DNA of 60,000 nucleotides from Hydractinia symbiolongicarpus (GCF_029227915.1 NC_079877.1:29539851-29599850); one strand, 5' to 3'; positions 48,021 to 59,794 are shown, counted from the first letter of the stretch. Notes: a model not told the origin generated them from the sequence alone. Numbers and translations: made by a program.

Positions 48021-49835
48021 GAGGCAAAAAGAAATTTTAATTATTATTTTAATACACTGTATATATGTAAAATTTTTAGTTTTAATTTTTAATTTATTAA
48101 TTTGTATTTTAACATTGCAGGATAATTACAATAATAATTAAGAATTAGGATACAAGAATTATCTATTCTTCGTTTTTAAGGTCTACTTCAAATTTAAAAA
48201 TCTTCCAGGCTAATCATCGAAATCTTTAGACCACAGGGCTTCTTGCTCTATTTCATACATAAACCCAAAAAATAATGAGAATCGTAAATCGCCAAATTGG
48301 TTGTTACGTTCGTCATTATTTGATACAACGTCAGTTCTAATTTTGCTCTAGTTTGTCCGACAATCTCTGATAAATGTTTATGGTTGCAAGGAAATTAAGT
48401 TTCTGACTTGTCATAGTGCATCTTAGCCATGTTTTTAAACGTTGTGCAGTGCTAGAAATCTGCTGTGCATAATAAAGCAATCTTGCTTGGATTACCAATA
48501 GAGGTAGAAACAAAGAAGGATATTGCAAATAGGCATTACGATGATTTTAATAACTTTCGGATCTTTTTATGAATTAAACCATTTAGAAAGAAAAACGACT
48601 ATTAACTCCTTTACTTTATTGCATTTTTCACTCAGAGTTTTATCCAGCTAAGTCTAAGTAAATCTATTATTTTGCTTTATACAGAAGGTTAAAAAAACTG
48701 AAAGTCAGAGAAATAATAACATTGATTTTATTTGCTGATCTTATATATACGAATATACGAATCACAGCTTAAGCCGTTCCTTTTGTTGATTTTGTGATTA
48801 ATTGTTTTAACATCTATTTTTGTAAGAAGAAAAATCTTAAATTCAACTGGAGTATGCCAAGATTTCAATGACGTTTTTTGGCAAAAGAAATTATTTTTAG
48901 AAAATGATTAACCCAAGTACACATTGAAACAGAATTATCTCTTCCAATTTTTTGTTTGCCTAAGTGATTGTTTTCACTCTGGCTTAGCGGATATTGTATT
49001 ATTATTTACAAATCGTTCGCACCTGAAAAATTCACAATAATTGGTCAAAAGCTACATGGTGTTTTTGATGTCTGACGAAGTTTTCGCATCCCAGTTATGA
49101 AAGAAAAAGAGAGATGCAACCGCTTAAAACCACTTTTGTAACTTCAAATCGCGAAGGCTGATCTCCACAGATACTTTATAATTTAAATGATCCAGACTAA
49201 TTTGTTAAAGTTCATTAAATATTCATGTACAAAACTCATTTGAGCAGCGTGTATTTTTTACGCATCAAAGATTTGTTTGTAACAAACAGATATACAAATC
49301 AAACAAAAGCTCAGTACCTGTAAGTGGTGCATTGTTTTCATTCTTTCCAATGCGCATGATTTCATTTCTAATAGCCCAAAATTATCATCCAGATTTTCCC
49401 TTTTTTCTTTTATAAATCTTAAAAAAATGAAAGTAATATTTTTGTAATAAAACTTGGTGAATGTTGTTGTGCGTAGCGGTCCTAAACCAAAAACACGAAA
49501 CAGCATATCTACAGACATTTGAATAACTTAACGGGTAAAATAAGCAAGAAAATAAATATTTACAGCAAAAATTATAAATGCGCGCGAACAACAAATTCTT
49601 TAATAATAGCCAGAACAATTACCCATAGCAAACAGGTCTTTTTCTCACTTTTGAATGATTTGGTGAAGTTTCTATAAGTAAAGAACGATGCAATCCAAAA
49701 ACACACAAAAAAAAATTGCATACAATACTTTGCTGAAATAAGAGATAAAAAATTCCTCAAGGTAAGGTATATTCTATGTAGTAGCTTTTGACATTTGATT
49801 AATATCAATGTTGACATAAAATGTATTTTTAGAAG
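48021..49835. other. Upstream region of the actinoporin-like gene, no other gene
   Basis: Short open frames only. A possible 3' splice site (TATTTTTAG) ends at 49832, 3 nt before the ATG, so an untranslated 5' exon may lie here. No convincing TATA box could be singled out in this AT-rich DNA. Confidence 0.5.
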
Positions 49836-50579
49836 ATGAAGTTTCACGCATTTTTGTTGTTGTGCTTTGTTGGTACAATAACGTCGGAAAAAAATGAAAC
49901 AGAGCAGAGGAAAAAACGCATTGCCCCTGAGATTGCTACCCTTATCGCCGGAGCCATAACAGCTGGGGCTACACTTGCATCTACCACTGTTTCTGGATTA
50001 ATGGCACCAGATTATAGCATCGCAGTAGCTGGCTCAATTGAGAACTATAGTAAATGGTATCTAAAATTGGAAGAATGTGAAATTGTCAGGGGACAGATGA
50101 ATGTTCCGATGCACCACGTGAAATCTGGATATCGGGAAGGGTTTGCTAGTCACAAAACAGGGCATACGGCCACTGGATCATATCAGCGCTGTACATTTAA
50201 AGGCAACAACAACTTCATCCATATCATGTACTCTGCTCCGTATTCGTTTGACCTTCACAAAAACTGGCTTGGTGTGGCGATATGTTCAACAGACGCCAAT
50301 GAATGCCGAGAAATGACTGCAGATAAAATGTATAATCGAGAGTCCAACCTTGCGTTCATAAAAGATTATTACGAAAAAGTCAGTCCCCTGAGGCAATGTA
50401 GAGGTGACTTCTGTTTCACTGGTGTAATGGGGAGTAGCCACAAACCTAAAATTGATATCAAAATTTACCCGACAAGCTACGACAATCTGGCCCCAAAGGT
50501 ATCATCTGCAGCCGCTAAAGACAAATGGACAGCGGAAGATTACGAAGAGTTTGTCAAAGATATCAGAGGTTCAGCGTGA
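49836..50579 (+). CDS. Secreted actinoporin-like pore-forming protein (247 aa)
   Basis: Cnidarian actinoporins bind membranes and insert an N-terminal helix to form pores; they serve in prey capture, digestion or defence. Seen here: a signal peptide (residues 1-17, hydrophobic core AFLLLCFVG); a short acidic pro-region ending in a dibasic QRKKR site at 24-28; then a Gly/Ala-rich amphipathic stretch (29-57, APEIATLIAGAITAG) where the pore helix is expected. A beta-sandwich core follows, with MYSAPYSFDLHKNW at 131-144, the family's P-x-x-D/aromatic block, and aromatic residues near 166-179 in the lipid-binding part. Unusual points: six cysteines in the mature region (81, 119, 150, 157, 188, 193), whereas classical sea-anemone actinoporins have none, and a ~35-residue C-terminal extension ending EEFVKDIRGSA. 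Single coding exon, complete frame. Hydrozoan actinoporin-like proteins are the closest class I can name; toxicity is inferred, not shown. Confidence 0.75.
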   Translation: MKFHAFLLLCFVGTITSEKNETEQRKKRIAPEIATLIAGAITAGATLASTTVSGLMAPDYSIAVAGSIENYSKWYLKLEECEIVRGQMNVPMHHVKSGYREGFASHKTGHTATGSYQRCTFKGNNNFIHIMYSAPYSFDLHKNWLGVAICSTDANECREMTADKMYNRESNLAFIKDYYEKVSPLRQCRGDFCFTGVMGSSHKPKIDIKIYPTSYDNLAPKVSSAAAKDKWTAEDYEEFVKDIRGSA

Positions 50580-51112
50580 TGCTTCGTGTATATGAAAAAT
50601 GTTTCAAATGGACATATATGTTTCAATACATTGTTTAGTCTATTTTGTTTTTTCCTTTTTTAAAGTCTGAGACTGAACACTTATATTGCTCTTTAATTCA
50701 AAAACTATATGTTATATATTGATTTCCTTGCGTGAGTGAGCAGGGTTGTCCACGGCACAAAACTCACCAGTTACTTTCTTAAAGCTTGCGCATTGCTCCC
50801 CTAAAGGTTGGCGTTACGCTAAAAGGTTATATATACGCTACATGCGAATTTACGGGCTTAAATATTTACAGAATTAACTGGCTGTTAAATAAAGTAACGA
50901 AAATTGTGTTTTTATATGTTCACATGTCCAAATGAATGTCAAGAATAAACCAATCAGTATGCCCGCATTTAAAATTTAGCTAATCAGTTATTACTGGACA
51001 CAGTAGTGTTTTTACTTACTTCAAGGGATACTACTTCAAGAGATAATGCTTTTAGATAGTTGTGCAGATATTTTGATACGCAATCGACTAATGTTGAAGT
51101 ATTGTAAAAATA
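50580..51112. other. 3' flank of the actinoporin-like gene
   Basis: No second gene seen. An AATAAA signal lies at 50888..50893, about 310 nt after the stop; nearer variants (CAATACA at about 50624) could also serve. Confidence 0.45.
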
Positions 51113-51262
51113 CTAGTCGGTAGCCCGTGGAAAAATCTACGGGTTCGCCCGTCCTTTTTATACCGCATTGCGTGCGTCTCGCTACTTTCGCAGCTAAGCT
51201 ACCATTTTGCATGACAGACAGACAGTCAGATAGAGAGACGTATATGGGTATTATAATATAGA
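51113..51262 (-). mobile_element. Non-autonomous Helitron-like element, 150 bp
   Basis: Minus strand: TCTATATTATAATACCCATA at the 5' end, CCCGTAGATTTTTCCACGGG hairpin, then CTACCGACTAG. The terminal CTAG is followed by T, as expected for Helitron insertion. Internal blocks match 18652..18891 and 14067..14145. Confidence 0.75.
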
Positions 51263-51364
51263 ATACTTTATTGTTTCCATTCCAAGTGAAGTTTGTGGAG
51301 ATGTTGTTTGATAAAAAAGACAGGTTATTTCAATGCACGATCACTGTATTAAGCGCTCCATCCG

Positions 51365-51412
51365 CTTACCGCTTCATAACAAACCTGACCGCTTTTGTTA
51401 TGAAGCGGTAAG
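51365..51412. repeat. Hairpin, 19-bp arms, 9-nt loop
   Basis: CTTACCGCTTCATAACAAA and TTTGTTATGAAGCGGTAAG are exact reverse complements. Confidence 0.9.
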
Positions 51413-52104
51413 GACCAGCGCAGCAGGATTTTTTGTTTAAACTGCTGATGTGGAAAATCCAATCTTTTAAAAAAACATTACACCTGCGAATTTGCAATGA
51501 TGTAAAAAAATGTAAGCGTCTCCTTGTATATAGGATAGTATTAAACCTTCAGCATAATCTGCAACTCGGTTTATCTGTACTAGGTGCTTAAATAGGCGTT
51601 GGGTCCTTCAAGTAGTTTGTAATATTATATGTAAGCTAGTCCATAGTGTTATATCCTTTCTCTGTAAGCCAAAGATAGGAGCTCCGTGTAACAATGGCCA
51701 AATTCTCGTGTCTTTTTTGGAGAAAAAATTACAGTTTCTTTACGCCAAGAGCAGAAATTACGGTTAGTGACAGGCAAATTTTCGTGTTTTTTTAGCAGAA
51801 AAATTTCCTCGTTTTCTTTCACTGACTACAATCTAGTAAATACAAATTTAGTATCAGTTTATGTTTTTTAATAGTTGGAAATTTGCAAAACTAATGTTTT
51901 TCTTAATTTTGGAAATATAAGTGAACTATTTCTTTGTTAATATAATAGTTATACTGATAAAATCTAATGACATTTGGCAGCATTTCTGCGTGTTTGGAAC
52001 ACAGAACTGTAGATATGCCTCAATTCATCTTATCCCACAATTCACCCTTATATATACAAAGTCAAAAACTAAAAAACCATTTTATTACAACAAACTTTTT
52101 GTGT

Positions 52105-52200
52105 TACCAAATAAGCGCCCCTGCTAAATAAGCCCCCCCCTCTGGTAAGATGATATTTTTAAATAACCGCCCGGGCGCTTTATCCGTCATTTACGGTATT
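52105..52200 (-). repeat. GCGCCC-type MITE fragment
   Basis: AAATAAGCGCCCCTGCTAAATAAGC and, further on, GGGCGCTTTATCCGTCATTTACGGTA. Elements with AATAAGCGCCCC units and a CCGTAAATGACGG end are common in animal genomes; I recognise the pattern but not a named family. Confidence 0.4.
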
Positions 52201-53397
52201 ATAAAGACAAAGATTTGAAGGACCAAGTGTGAAAACCAATTGACTTTTATGGAGAGTTAAATTCTTTTGAAAAGCTTTTAAAAATAACGCAATAAAATAA
52301 ATACCTTGAAAAAATAATTATTTAGTTTAAAAACAAAATAAATTATTGAAATATAAAATTAGAAGAGACAGATTATGTCTGTGTTTGATCGAGTTTTGCA
52401 AGAAATGCTGACCATAGTGGAAATCAAGCGATGTCCCTGCGCAGTGGGTGTGAAAATTGAATAAGGTACGTAAAGGTGAACAACTTTGCAAACAAAGGTT
52501 GAGCGATAAGAAATAAGTAAATCAACTACGATTTTTGAAAGGTCTTCTTCTGTAAAACGATGTAAAAGGGTCAACCGTAATTTTTTTAACCGCAAAATCT
52601 CCTTCTTCTTGCAGAAGGCGACTGCCTATTTCCACGAAAAAAATATAAATATCTTATTCGCGCTAAAATTGTCGCCCTAATGAGTCATCGATGTTTCTGT
52701 TAGGAATTAATTAGGAATGAATTCCAATTATCGAATCTCCTTTACACGAAATAGTTCCATACAAGTTTAAAAGAGATATTTCCCGTCATAATTACTGAAG
52801 TCTGTGGCATTTTAATTAAAATATTAATAATCATTCATCAAATTTCGTTTATTTTTATTCCCTGAATATTTATTCTCGCGAAAATGTCCTAACCAATTTA
52901 ACCACAAAGGTTAAAAAAAAATTTTGGTGCCACAAGTCTTATAAAATCGTTTTTTACCTTAAAACTTTGTATTGTGCTTTTTATATGTTTTGTTATTAAA
53001 TATTGTCACGGTTTCTAGCTATGTATAAATCTTGAACAAACGAATTTTTAGGATTTTGGCTACAAACGTGGCTAAGTTCAGCTGTTCTGGCAAGTTAGCT
53101 ATAGCTAGCCTATTTTATTGCGAATTTTTTGAAGTTGTTATTCAGTTAGCTAGGTATGAGCTTCTTAACCTAGCAGAAATTATTTTTATTTTTGGGTTTG
53201 TGGCTAACCAGCTAGCTTTTTCTTATATATGGCTTGGAAGCAGCCAAATGTAGTTTAGCTACACCAAAATTCTGAATTAATAATTCTTATGCTAAATGCA
53301 GTAAGGTATCTATATTCATATTACTGTCATAAAAGCTACAAATAAAATTGCTCAGTAACAACAGGCTTTTTCCTGTATTTTATTTAACCCTATTCGG

Positions 53398-54105
53398 ACC
53401 GGGGCTTTTCGAACATGCTAGGGGGGCATAGGGTTGATCTAAATAAATCAAACTTGGCACACGTACAGTACGTTAAAAAGGAATAAAATGGCAGCAAAAA
53501 TTTTTTGCTTGCATCAGCACATTTTCTGTGACGTCATCAGAAGCTTAAAGTTTGTTAAAAGTGCCACTATCTGCTTAAAACTTAATTACTTTTGTTCCAG
53601 AGTGAATTTTAATTCTGTTTAAAGTTTCTGAAAGCTAAATAAAAGTTAATAAATTTAACATATTTTCCGGTTTTTATGTGGATCGCATAAAAAATTGCCA
53701 AAAATTGCCCGAAAATCCGTTTTTTCCGATTTTTGGGTATAATCCGACAAAATCGGGAAACCGGATTGATCACGTGTCCAAGTTATGCAAAATAATTCTT
53801 CTTAATAAAACAAAGTTGTGTTGCAAGTTTTAAGTTCTAAGGACAATCCTAAGGGGAGTTATTAATATTTCCCCATTATAAGGATTTCATAGAGATTTTT
53901 TGGTGTACTTTCCATTAATGGCCAATATCAAGGCCTCTGAAAGGTATGGGACTTAAACATTTGGTATGCAGGTGTCCAGTAGATAAATATTGAAACTCAG
54001 CACGTTTCATAGCCATATAACATAGCAATATGGAGTTATTAAAAAAACCGTCAGGGGGGGGGGGGGAATCTGCACCCGCCCCCCCCCCCCCCCGACCGAA
54101 TAGGA
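53398..54105 (-). mobile_element. piggyBac-type MITE, copy 2 (inverted)
   Basis: TTAA at 53394..53397 and 54106..54109; ends CCCTATTCGG and CCGAATAGG. The body is the reverse complement of copies 1 and 3. At its right end a 13-G run and a 15-C run lie close together. 708 bp, non-coding. Confidence 0.85.
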
Positions 54106-54162
54106 TTAAACCAAATAGGTTAAAAACAGGTTGTAAACTGTTTTTATTTCTGTATTATACAC

Positions 54163-55530
54163 TAGAAATTAAAAAAAAGGTTGTAAAGCATTACGCAAAT
54201 TGCAAGCAAAATTGAAACTAGCCAATAGTTGACCCTAGTGTTTTTTGTTTCTCTTTGATAAACCCTGGGGACGAGGTTGAAAAATAAACTCACTGCGGCA
54301 CAACAACAACTCGTTGCGCAAAAGTAGTGATTTTTTGGCAAAAATACTATATGCGGAATATTTTTTTTTAACTTAGATTGCCCAAAACTAAACAAAAACG
54401 ATTGCTAAGAAATTTCGTCAAACCTCTTTCCACAGAATTATAAAATTAAATATTGATAATAATCACAATATTGTCAGTGTTGGTCGACGTAAATCCAACA
54501 TTGATGAAGCTTTTAGCGCCAAAAATCCATGCAGGTTATACTTTTATAAAGTTAAAACCCTTATTCTGAAAGAAATGCAATACATCGAGTTGTACAATCC
54601 GTAGTGTGCGAAAATGTAACGAATTAAGGGAATGCGCGTCGTAAGGTACAATCTTTCAACCGGAAAATAATACTCAGAACGCAAACAATAATAGAGACTC
54701 TTGCGTTAACAATTTCAGAGATGAGAAGACGAACGAAGCAGCTTGTGGTATTTTTTTCACGTAAAAATAACGCACTAGTTATAAAAACCGGTTTCTTGAA
54801 ACCATGGAATCTGCTGCAATGAATTTTGAAAACTCACGAGAAACAATAAACAAAAACAAACAATCTACAGAAACGAAAACAATTTATTAACTTTATCAAG
54901 ATTTAGAAAAAACAGCTTCAAATTTTTGACAGAAAAGCAATAACAACGCGGTATGAGGTTTCGCATTCTTCTTTTTATCTCACGTATTGAAAGATAACAT
55001 CTCTCGCTCTCATTGTACGCAATCTAAAAAAATAGAAAACATTTTTATATAGTATTATATATATTATATATAAAGTAAAGTCTTTAAATACATTAAAACT
55101 AGTGCCTTCGAGGGACGTTATTTAGAGCTAAATTTCCAAACTACAATTATATATCATTCTTGGGGACAGAGTGCTCAAAAAGTATTTACTAGATACAATA
55201 TGCTTGATATACTTCAATAAAGTCATGCAACTCTGTTTACTTTGAGGGTTGTCTTCTTTTGGGGATTGGTAGTTCAGTCGGTAGAGCTTCACTTCATATT
55301 CATATGGGTTCAATCCCACATAACAGTTGTTCCTTATTGAACAGAAATTTAAAGGGTTTCTGTAGCTTAAATGGAAGATTCTTAACACTCTAGAACCGTC
55401 TATGTTGTCCGTCCTGGAAAAAAACTGAAAGGGTAAATTTTTTGGAATTAATGAGGCTAGCCACATAAAATATAGATCAGTACTGTTTGTGGCCGAGACA
55501 ACAGAATTGAAAGCACTGTTTTTCATTTGG
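54163..55530. repeat. Dispersed repeat R2, copy 2, with an internal insertion
   Basis: Collinear with 36806..37620. Similarity breaks at about 55090 and resumes at about 55500 (GAATTGAAAGC). The ~400 bp between carry the tRNA-like segment, so a SINE or similar may have inserted here. Confidence 0.65.
55261..55322 (+). ncRNA. tRNA-like Pol III promoter segment (SINE head or degenerate tRNA)
   Basis: GGGGATTGGTAGTTCAGTCG, then GTAGAGC, fits a tRNA 5' half and A box. GGGTTCAATCCC fits the T-arm and B box. Only ~19 nt separate AGAGC from the T-arm, too short for a normal anticodon arm plus variable loop, and the 3' acceptor half does not pair well. More likely a SINE promoter or pseudo-tRNA than a working tRNA. 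Confidence 0.55.
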
Positions 55531-55640
55531 AAAGTACAAATTGTTTTAAAAATTTGCCCAAGCTTGCCCTTACACTTATGGTTTTTTTGGCCAGTTGATA
55601 CGCATACTGATCTACCCTACTGAACACAAAATTTGATTAA

Positions 55641-56382
55641 CCCTATTCGGTCCGGGGGGGGCGGATTCCGCCCCCCCCTGACGGTTTTTTTTTAATAACT
55701 CCTGATTGCTTTGTTATATGGCTATGATACTTACTGAGTTTCAACATTTATCTATTAGACACCTGCATGCTAACTTTTTAGGTCCCATACCTTTCAGAGG
55801 CTTTGATATTGGCCATTACTCGAAACTACCCCTAAAAATATCTATGAAATCCTTATAATGGGGAAAATATAATAACTCCTGTTAGGATTATCCTTAGAAC
55901 TTGAAACTTGCAACACAACTTTTTTTCATTAAGAAGAATCATTTGGAATAATTTGGGGACGTGACTAATCCGATTTCCCGATTTTGTCGGATTTTACCTG
56001 AAAATCGGAAAAAAACGGATTTTCGGGCAATTTTTGGCAATTTTTTATCCGATCCATGTAAAAACCGGAAGATATGTTGAATAACTTTTATTTAGCTTTC
56101 AGAAATTTCAAACAGAATGTAAAAATTCGCTCTAGAACAAAAGTAATTATGTTTCAAGCAGATAGTTGCATTTTTAACAATTTTCAAGCTTCTGATGACG
56201 TCACAGAAAATGTGCTGACGCAAGCAAAAGTTTATTGGCACCATTTTGTTCCTTTTATGACGTAATATAAGTGTGCCAAGTTTGATTCAATTTGAACAAC
56301 CCTATGAAAAGTTATTGAGGGGGGGGCGGAATCCGCCCCCCCCCGGTCATAGTATGTTCGAAAAACCTCGGACCGAATAGGG
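55641..56382 (+). mobile_element. piggyBac-type MITE, copy 3
   Basis: TTAA at 55637..55640 and 56383..56386; ends CCCTATTCGGTCC and GGACCGAATAGGG. 742 bp. Near both ends a 12-bp-arm palindrome of the form G-run, CGGA, T, TCCG, C-run is intact. In copy 1 the homopolymer runs are expanded instead. Confidence 0.9.
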
Positions 56383-56386
56383 TTAA

Positions 56387-57439
56387 GGTGTATTATGTGG
56401 TTTAACATTCCTAAAGACTCATTCAAGAGTAGTTTTTACGTATTATAAATTAGCTATACCACATTATTGTAAGTTCATGAAACACAATGCAAAAACATAA
56501 AGTTGTAAAGAGAATGGTGGTGAAGCCCTAAATTTTTTTTATCTTTTTTAATTATTTTTATATATGTCCAAACTTAATCTCCCAAAAACAATAATTACAT
56601 AAACGGTCGCCACCATTATCGAACAAAAGTCCAATTGGTCATTCGTGACTTCACATGTCGTACATAAGCTCACTTCTTGAAAAATTTATTGGGAGGTTTG
56701 AGTGTTGAAGAATTTAACATGCGAAAGTAGGTAAACAAAGTAGAACTAAAGGCGTCATTTGATAAAATAGTTCAGATTTGGAACATATATCAGTAAAAAG
56801 ACGCTAGTAGCAACAGTACAAAAGTTTTTAACCACAAAGGAACAATTACCTCAAAGAATGGGTGACTTAAATTTGTTTCCACGATGCAACAAAAAAAGAA
56901 GTAACTTGAGTTTTAGGAAATATTTAAAAATTGTATAATAAAATTTAAAAAGAAAGAGTTTTGTTTAATACTTTATGGATTGAACTTTTTTCTTCTGACT
57001 GTAGCTAGAGGTAGCTAGCTAATTATTCGATTGAAGGATGACAGCAAAAAATATTTTCCATGGTGGCCACAGGCACCACAAAGTAATTTAGTTAGCTAGC
57101 TACATCAAACTAAGGAAAAAAAGTAAATATAACTTTCAAATCATACATACCTACGCAACTCACTTTTCTTCTGTTGCATGAAAAGAATACCACATGCCAA
57201 TTCAAGCTGATAATTTAGTACTTCTTTTTAAGGAAGCCATAAATATAACACGTTTTTGCGCATTATAAACGCTCAAATTAGTATAACGTGCCTTTTAAGG
57301 TATATACAAGCTTTCCAACTCGAAATATAAAGAGAAATAGCGCCAGTTAAGCCAATTATTATCAGGACTTGGTATAAACTATGTATTTGTGTTAGGTCTG
57401 TAAAATACACAATAATTCAAATTAGCCGATAGCCGTAGG
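56387..57439. other. Intergenic, no gene recognised
   Basis: AT-rich; TAGCTAGC-rich patches near 57000 and 57090. No coding region recognised. Confidence 0.5.
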
Positions 57440-57630
57440 GTAATATGCCTGTACGAATGTGCGACACAGTGTACCTGTACTAAGCGCTTAGCCAAGTGTT
57501 ACGACGGCCTGTTTCTTGCGTTTCTATTTAATCAAAGTTGCAATAAAGTTTTTTTTGAAAAGCGTATGTATACCTATATGGATGTGCGACATTTTTACCT
57601 GTACTAAGCGCTCAGCTTGAAGTAACATTT
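57440..57630 (+). repeat. Repeat R3, ~126-bp-period dimer
   Basis: The block CCTGTACGAATGTGCGAC .. ACCTGTACTAAGCGCT at 57446 recurs about 126 bp later (GGATGTGCGAC .. ACCTGTACTAAGCGCTCAG). A related dimer lies at 59795..59990. Confidence 0.7.
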
Positions 57631-57860
57631 ATTTTTAAACTTTCTACAGAATCAATTTTCAAAAATTAAAAAAGCTTCGCCAGCTGGTAAGAACGGGTTG
57701 TAAACTGTGTTTTCATTTCAACTTAATGTGTTTGAAAAATATATTATACCCGAAACAATATAATGTTGTGTGCGCTTCACTCAATTTACGACATACTTCA
57801 TACTGTGCTAGAGCGCTCCACCTGAATGTGTAACACACTTTACGGTTCTTATTATTTGCT

Positions 57861-57904
57861 GCACCGAGTTTCAACGCTTGCTAACAAGCGTTGAAACTCG
57901 GTGC
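57861..57904. repeat. Perfect palindrome, 20-bp arms, 4-nt loop
   Basis: 57861..57880 (starts GCACCGAGTTTCAACG) is the exact reverse complement of 57885..57904; loop CTAA. Confidence 0.95.
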
Positions 57905-59030
57905 TTGGTAGCTTGGTTTTACTTGTAGCTTCGACGCCTGGTCCCCCAGCTAGTTTTAGATATATCAACGAGGTCTTTTCACAAAACTTAAAAAAAAGAT
58001 TTACAGCTGTTCCTAGCGTGAAGAACATGATGCATGTATCGCATATGATGCGATACATTTTTTATATTTATCTATTAGACACTATATATATGTCCAAAAA
58101 GTTTGACACAAAAACATGTTTAGCTAGGGTCCAGGACAGGTTCGCTCGGTCGGTCGATCATAAAAAAAGCATTACTCCAACTACCTTATTCGCCCTTTTT
58201 TCGCTGCCCCTAATTTTGGCACTCAAGAAATTCGGTGTAACTATCGGCCGGCATAAAAGGGCCGATAAGGTACTTTCACGAGCACGCGAATTAAAGATTT
58301 AGGTGTAAATAAAATACAAACGATTTTCAATTTCTTGCGTGCCAGGTCATTGAAACAAAGAGAAATTGCGCATGGGCATGAATATAATTTGAGCTTTAAA
58401 ACCCTAAAAATGAAATTCTTATGAAAAAATACAAGTTACGTTTCTAAACTCTCTTTCTCTACATGTTTTTATACTGCACTAGCACCTCTGGGTTGCAAAC
58501 ACGATTAATTTCATCGTTTTTGGCACACTTTATTTGGGCCCACATTTAATCAACGTAGTTGATCAGGCGACTTTTACTTGGGTCACCATCCTTCTTACAG
58601 ATTCCACAATTTTCACTCTCGTGATTAGGCTCAATTTCATCTACGATTGCTAATTTTAACTTTTGTTGAATGTTAAAATTGATTAAACTTTACACGTTTC
58701 TCCTTATTTCCTAGAAAGAATTAATGTTATTTCTCGATGGAAATTTGGTGGAAGGACACTAGCCAGACTAATTTTTATGTCAAACCAAAAAGGCGTATAA
58801 CAGAAAAGTGTGTCAAGTTTGGTAAAAAAGTCCACCCATTCAGCTTATTGTTTTTATTATGTGTTTTATCACTGAACATTGTTTTGTTTTTGTGCTGAAA
58901 CTGGAAAAATACAGTTCCATAAACATTTTGCATCCATATGTCCTCTTGTTGATAAATTTCTCCTCCAAATAATTGAAGCGTGACGTTATAAAGAGACAGT
59001 TATTGAATAGCAACCTGCCGTTAATCCAGT
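57905..59030. other. Intergenic, no gene recognised
   Basis: A 133-codon frame (57901..58302) exists but resembles no family I know and starts inside the palindrome. A GCCGATA-type hairpin (TATCGGCC..GGCCGATA) lies near 58233. Confidence 0.45.
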
Positions 59031-59250
59031 TTGTAATAAAATTGTATTCTTTCTCCCCATTTTCTAAAATGTTCTCTTTTTTTAGATCAGCTGTTATCAG
59101 AATATTAAGCATTAACATTTTCAAAAATATAGCGCGAGAGAGTTAAGTTTTGAACACCCAGACTGAAACATTCAAACGCAAATTGCTGAACTAATGAAAT
59201 ATTGAACTACTTAGTTCATTGCTTGTTCATTCATGCTATATTGGAATCGT
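59031..59250. repeat. Dispersed repeat R1, partial copy 3
   Basis: Matches the 29040..29290 part of copy 1: AAAATTGTATTCT, CAGCTGTTATCA, GCGAGAGAGTTAA, CTGAAACATTCAAA, ATTGCTGAA.. in order. Confidence 0.6.
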
Positions 59251-59794
59251 TAATTTTATATAACAAGATTTTATCATGGAATTTCCTGAACTGGCTTGAG
59301 TAATTTTAAAGGCATCGAGGTTTTACTTGTTTTAAAAATATTTTTTTGTGTAAAAAACTGTAATTTTAATGTTTTATTTCTTCAGTTATGTTGTATGGAC
59401 ACTTTTTTTTATAAGACTCTAGCTAAGTGTTCTTCATTTTTGACTTGTTGAGCCTGAAATTTCACAGTTTATTACACACTTTCTTTCTGCGTTTAAATGA
59501 GAAGGGAAATGAGAAAATCGGTAAAATACATTGCAAAAAATACACTGCAAACAATTGCAAGGATGACCCTGTAATTGTTTGCAGGGTCAAAAAATACAGT
59601 TGGCTGCAACAGAATTTTTAAATAACCTTTCTTATACTAAATGCAGTTAGGTAGCTGGCTACACCTTTTACTGTAACTTTGGCAAAAGTTAGAAGTTTAT
59701 TTATGAGACAACGGTTTCAATATTTCGTAACACCAGGCTTTAGGATGTGTTTTTATTTAAAATGAAGTTGCGGTAATTTTTTTTTGGATCAGCG

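Larger units (their letters stand above)
51263..53393. other. Intergenic, no gene recognised
   Basis: AT-rich; ORFs of 78 codons or fewer look random. Contains one hairpin and one GCGCCC-type repeat, both listed, and AGCTAGCTA-rich patches near 53100..53260. Confidence 0.5.

Noticed and set aside
54030-54215. 61-codon ORF with Gly/Pro runs
   Set aside because: Created by the G- and C-runs of MITE copy 2.
55261-55322. Functional tRNA gene
   Set aside because: A and B boxes are good, but the anticodon arm region is too short and the acceptor stem does not close, so it was called tRNA-like only.
57901-58302. 133-codon plus-strand ORF
   Set aside because: Its ATG lies at the edge of a palindrome, the composition is mixed with no known family, and it has no splice or conservation evidence. 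Kept only as a note in the intergenic entry.
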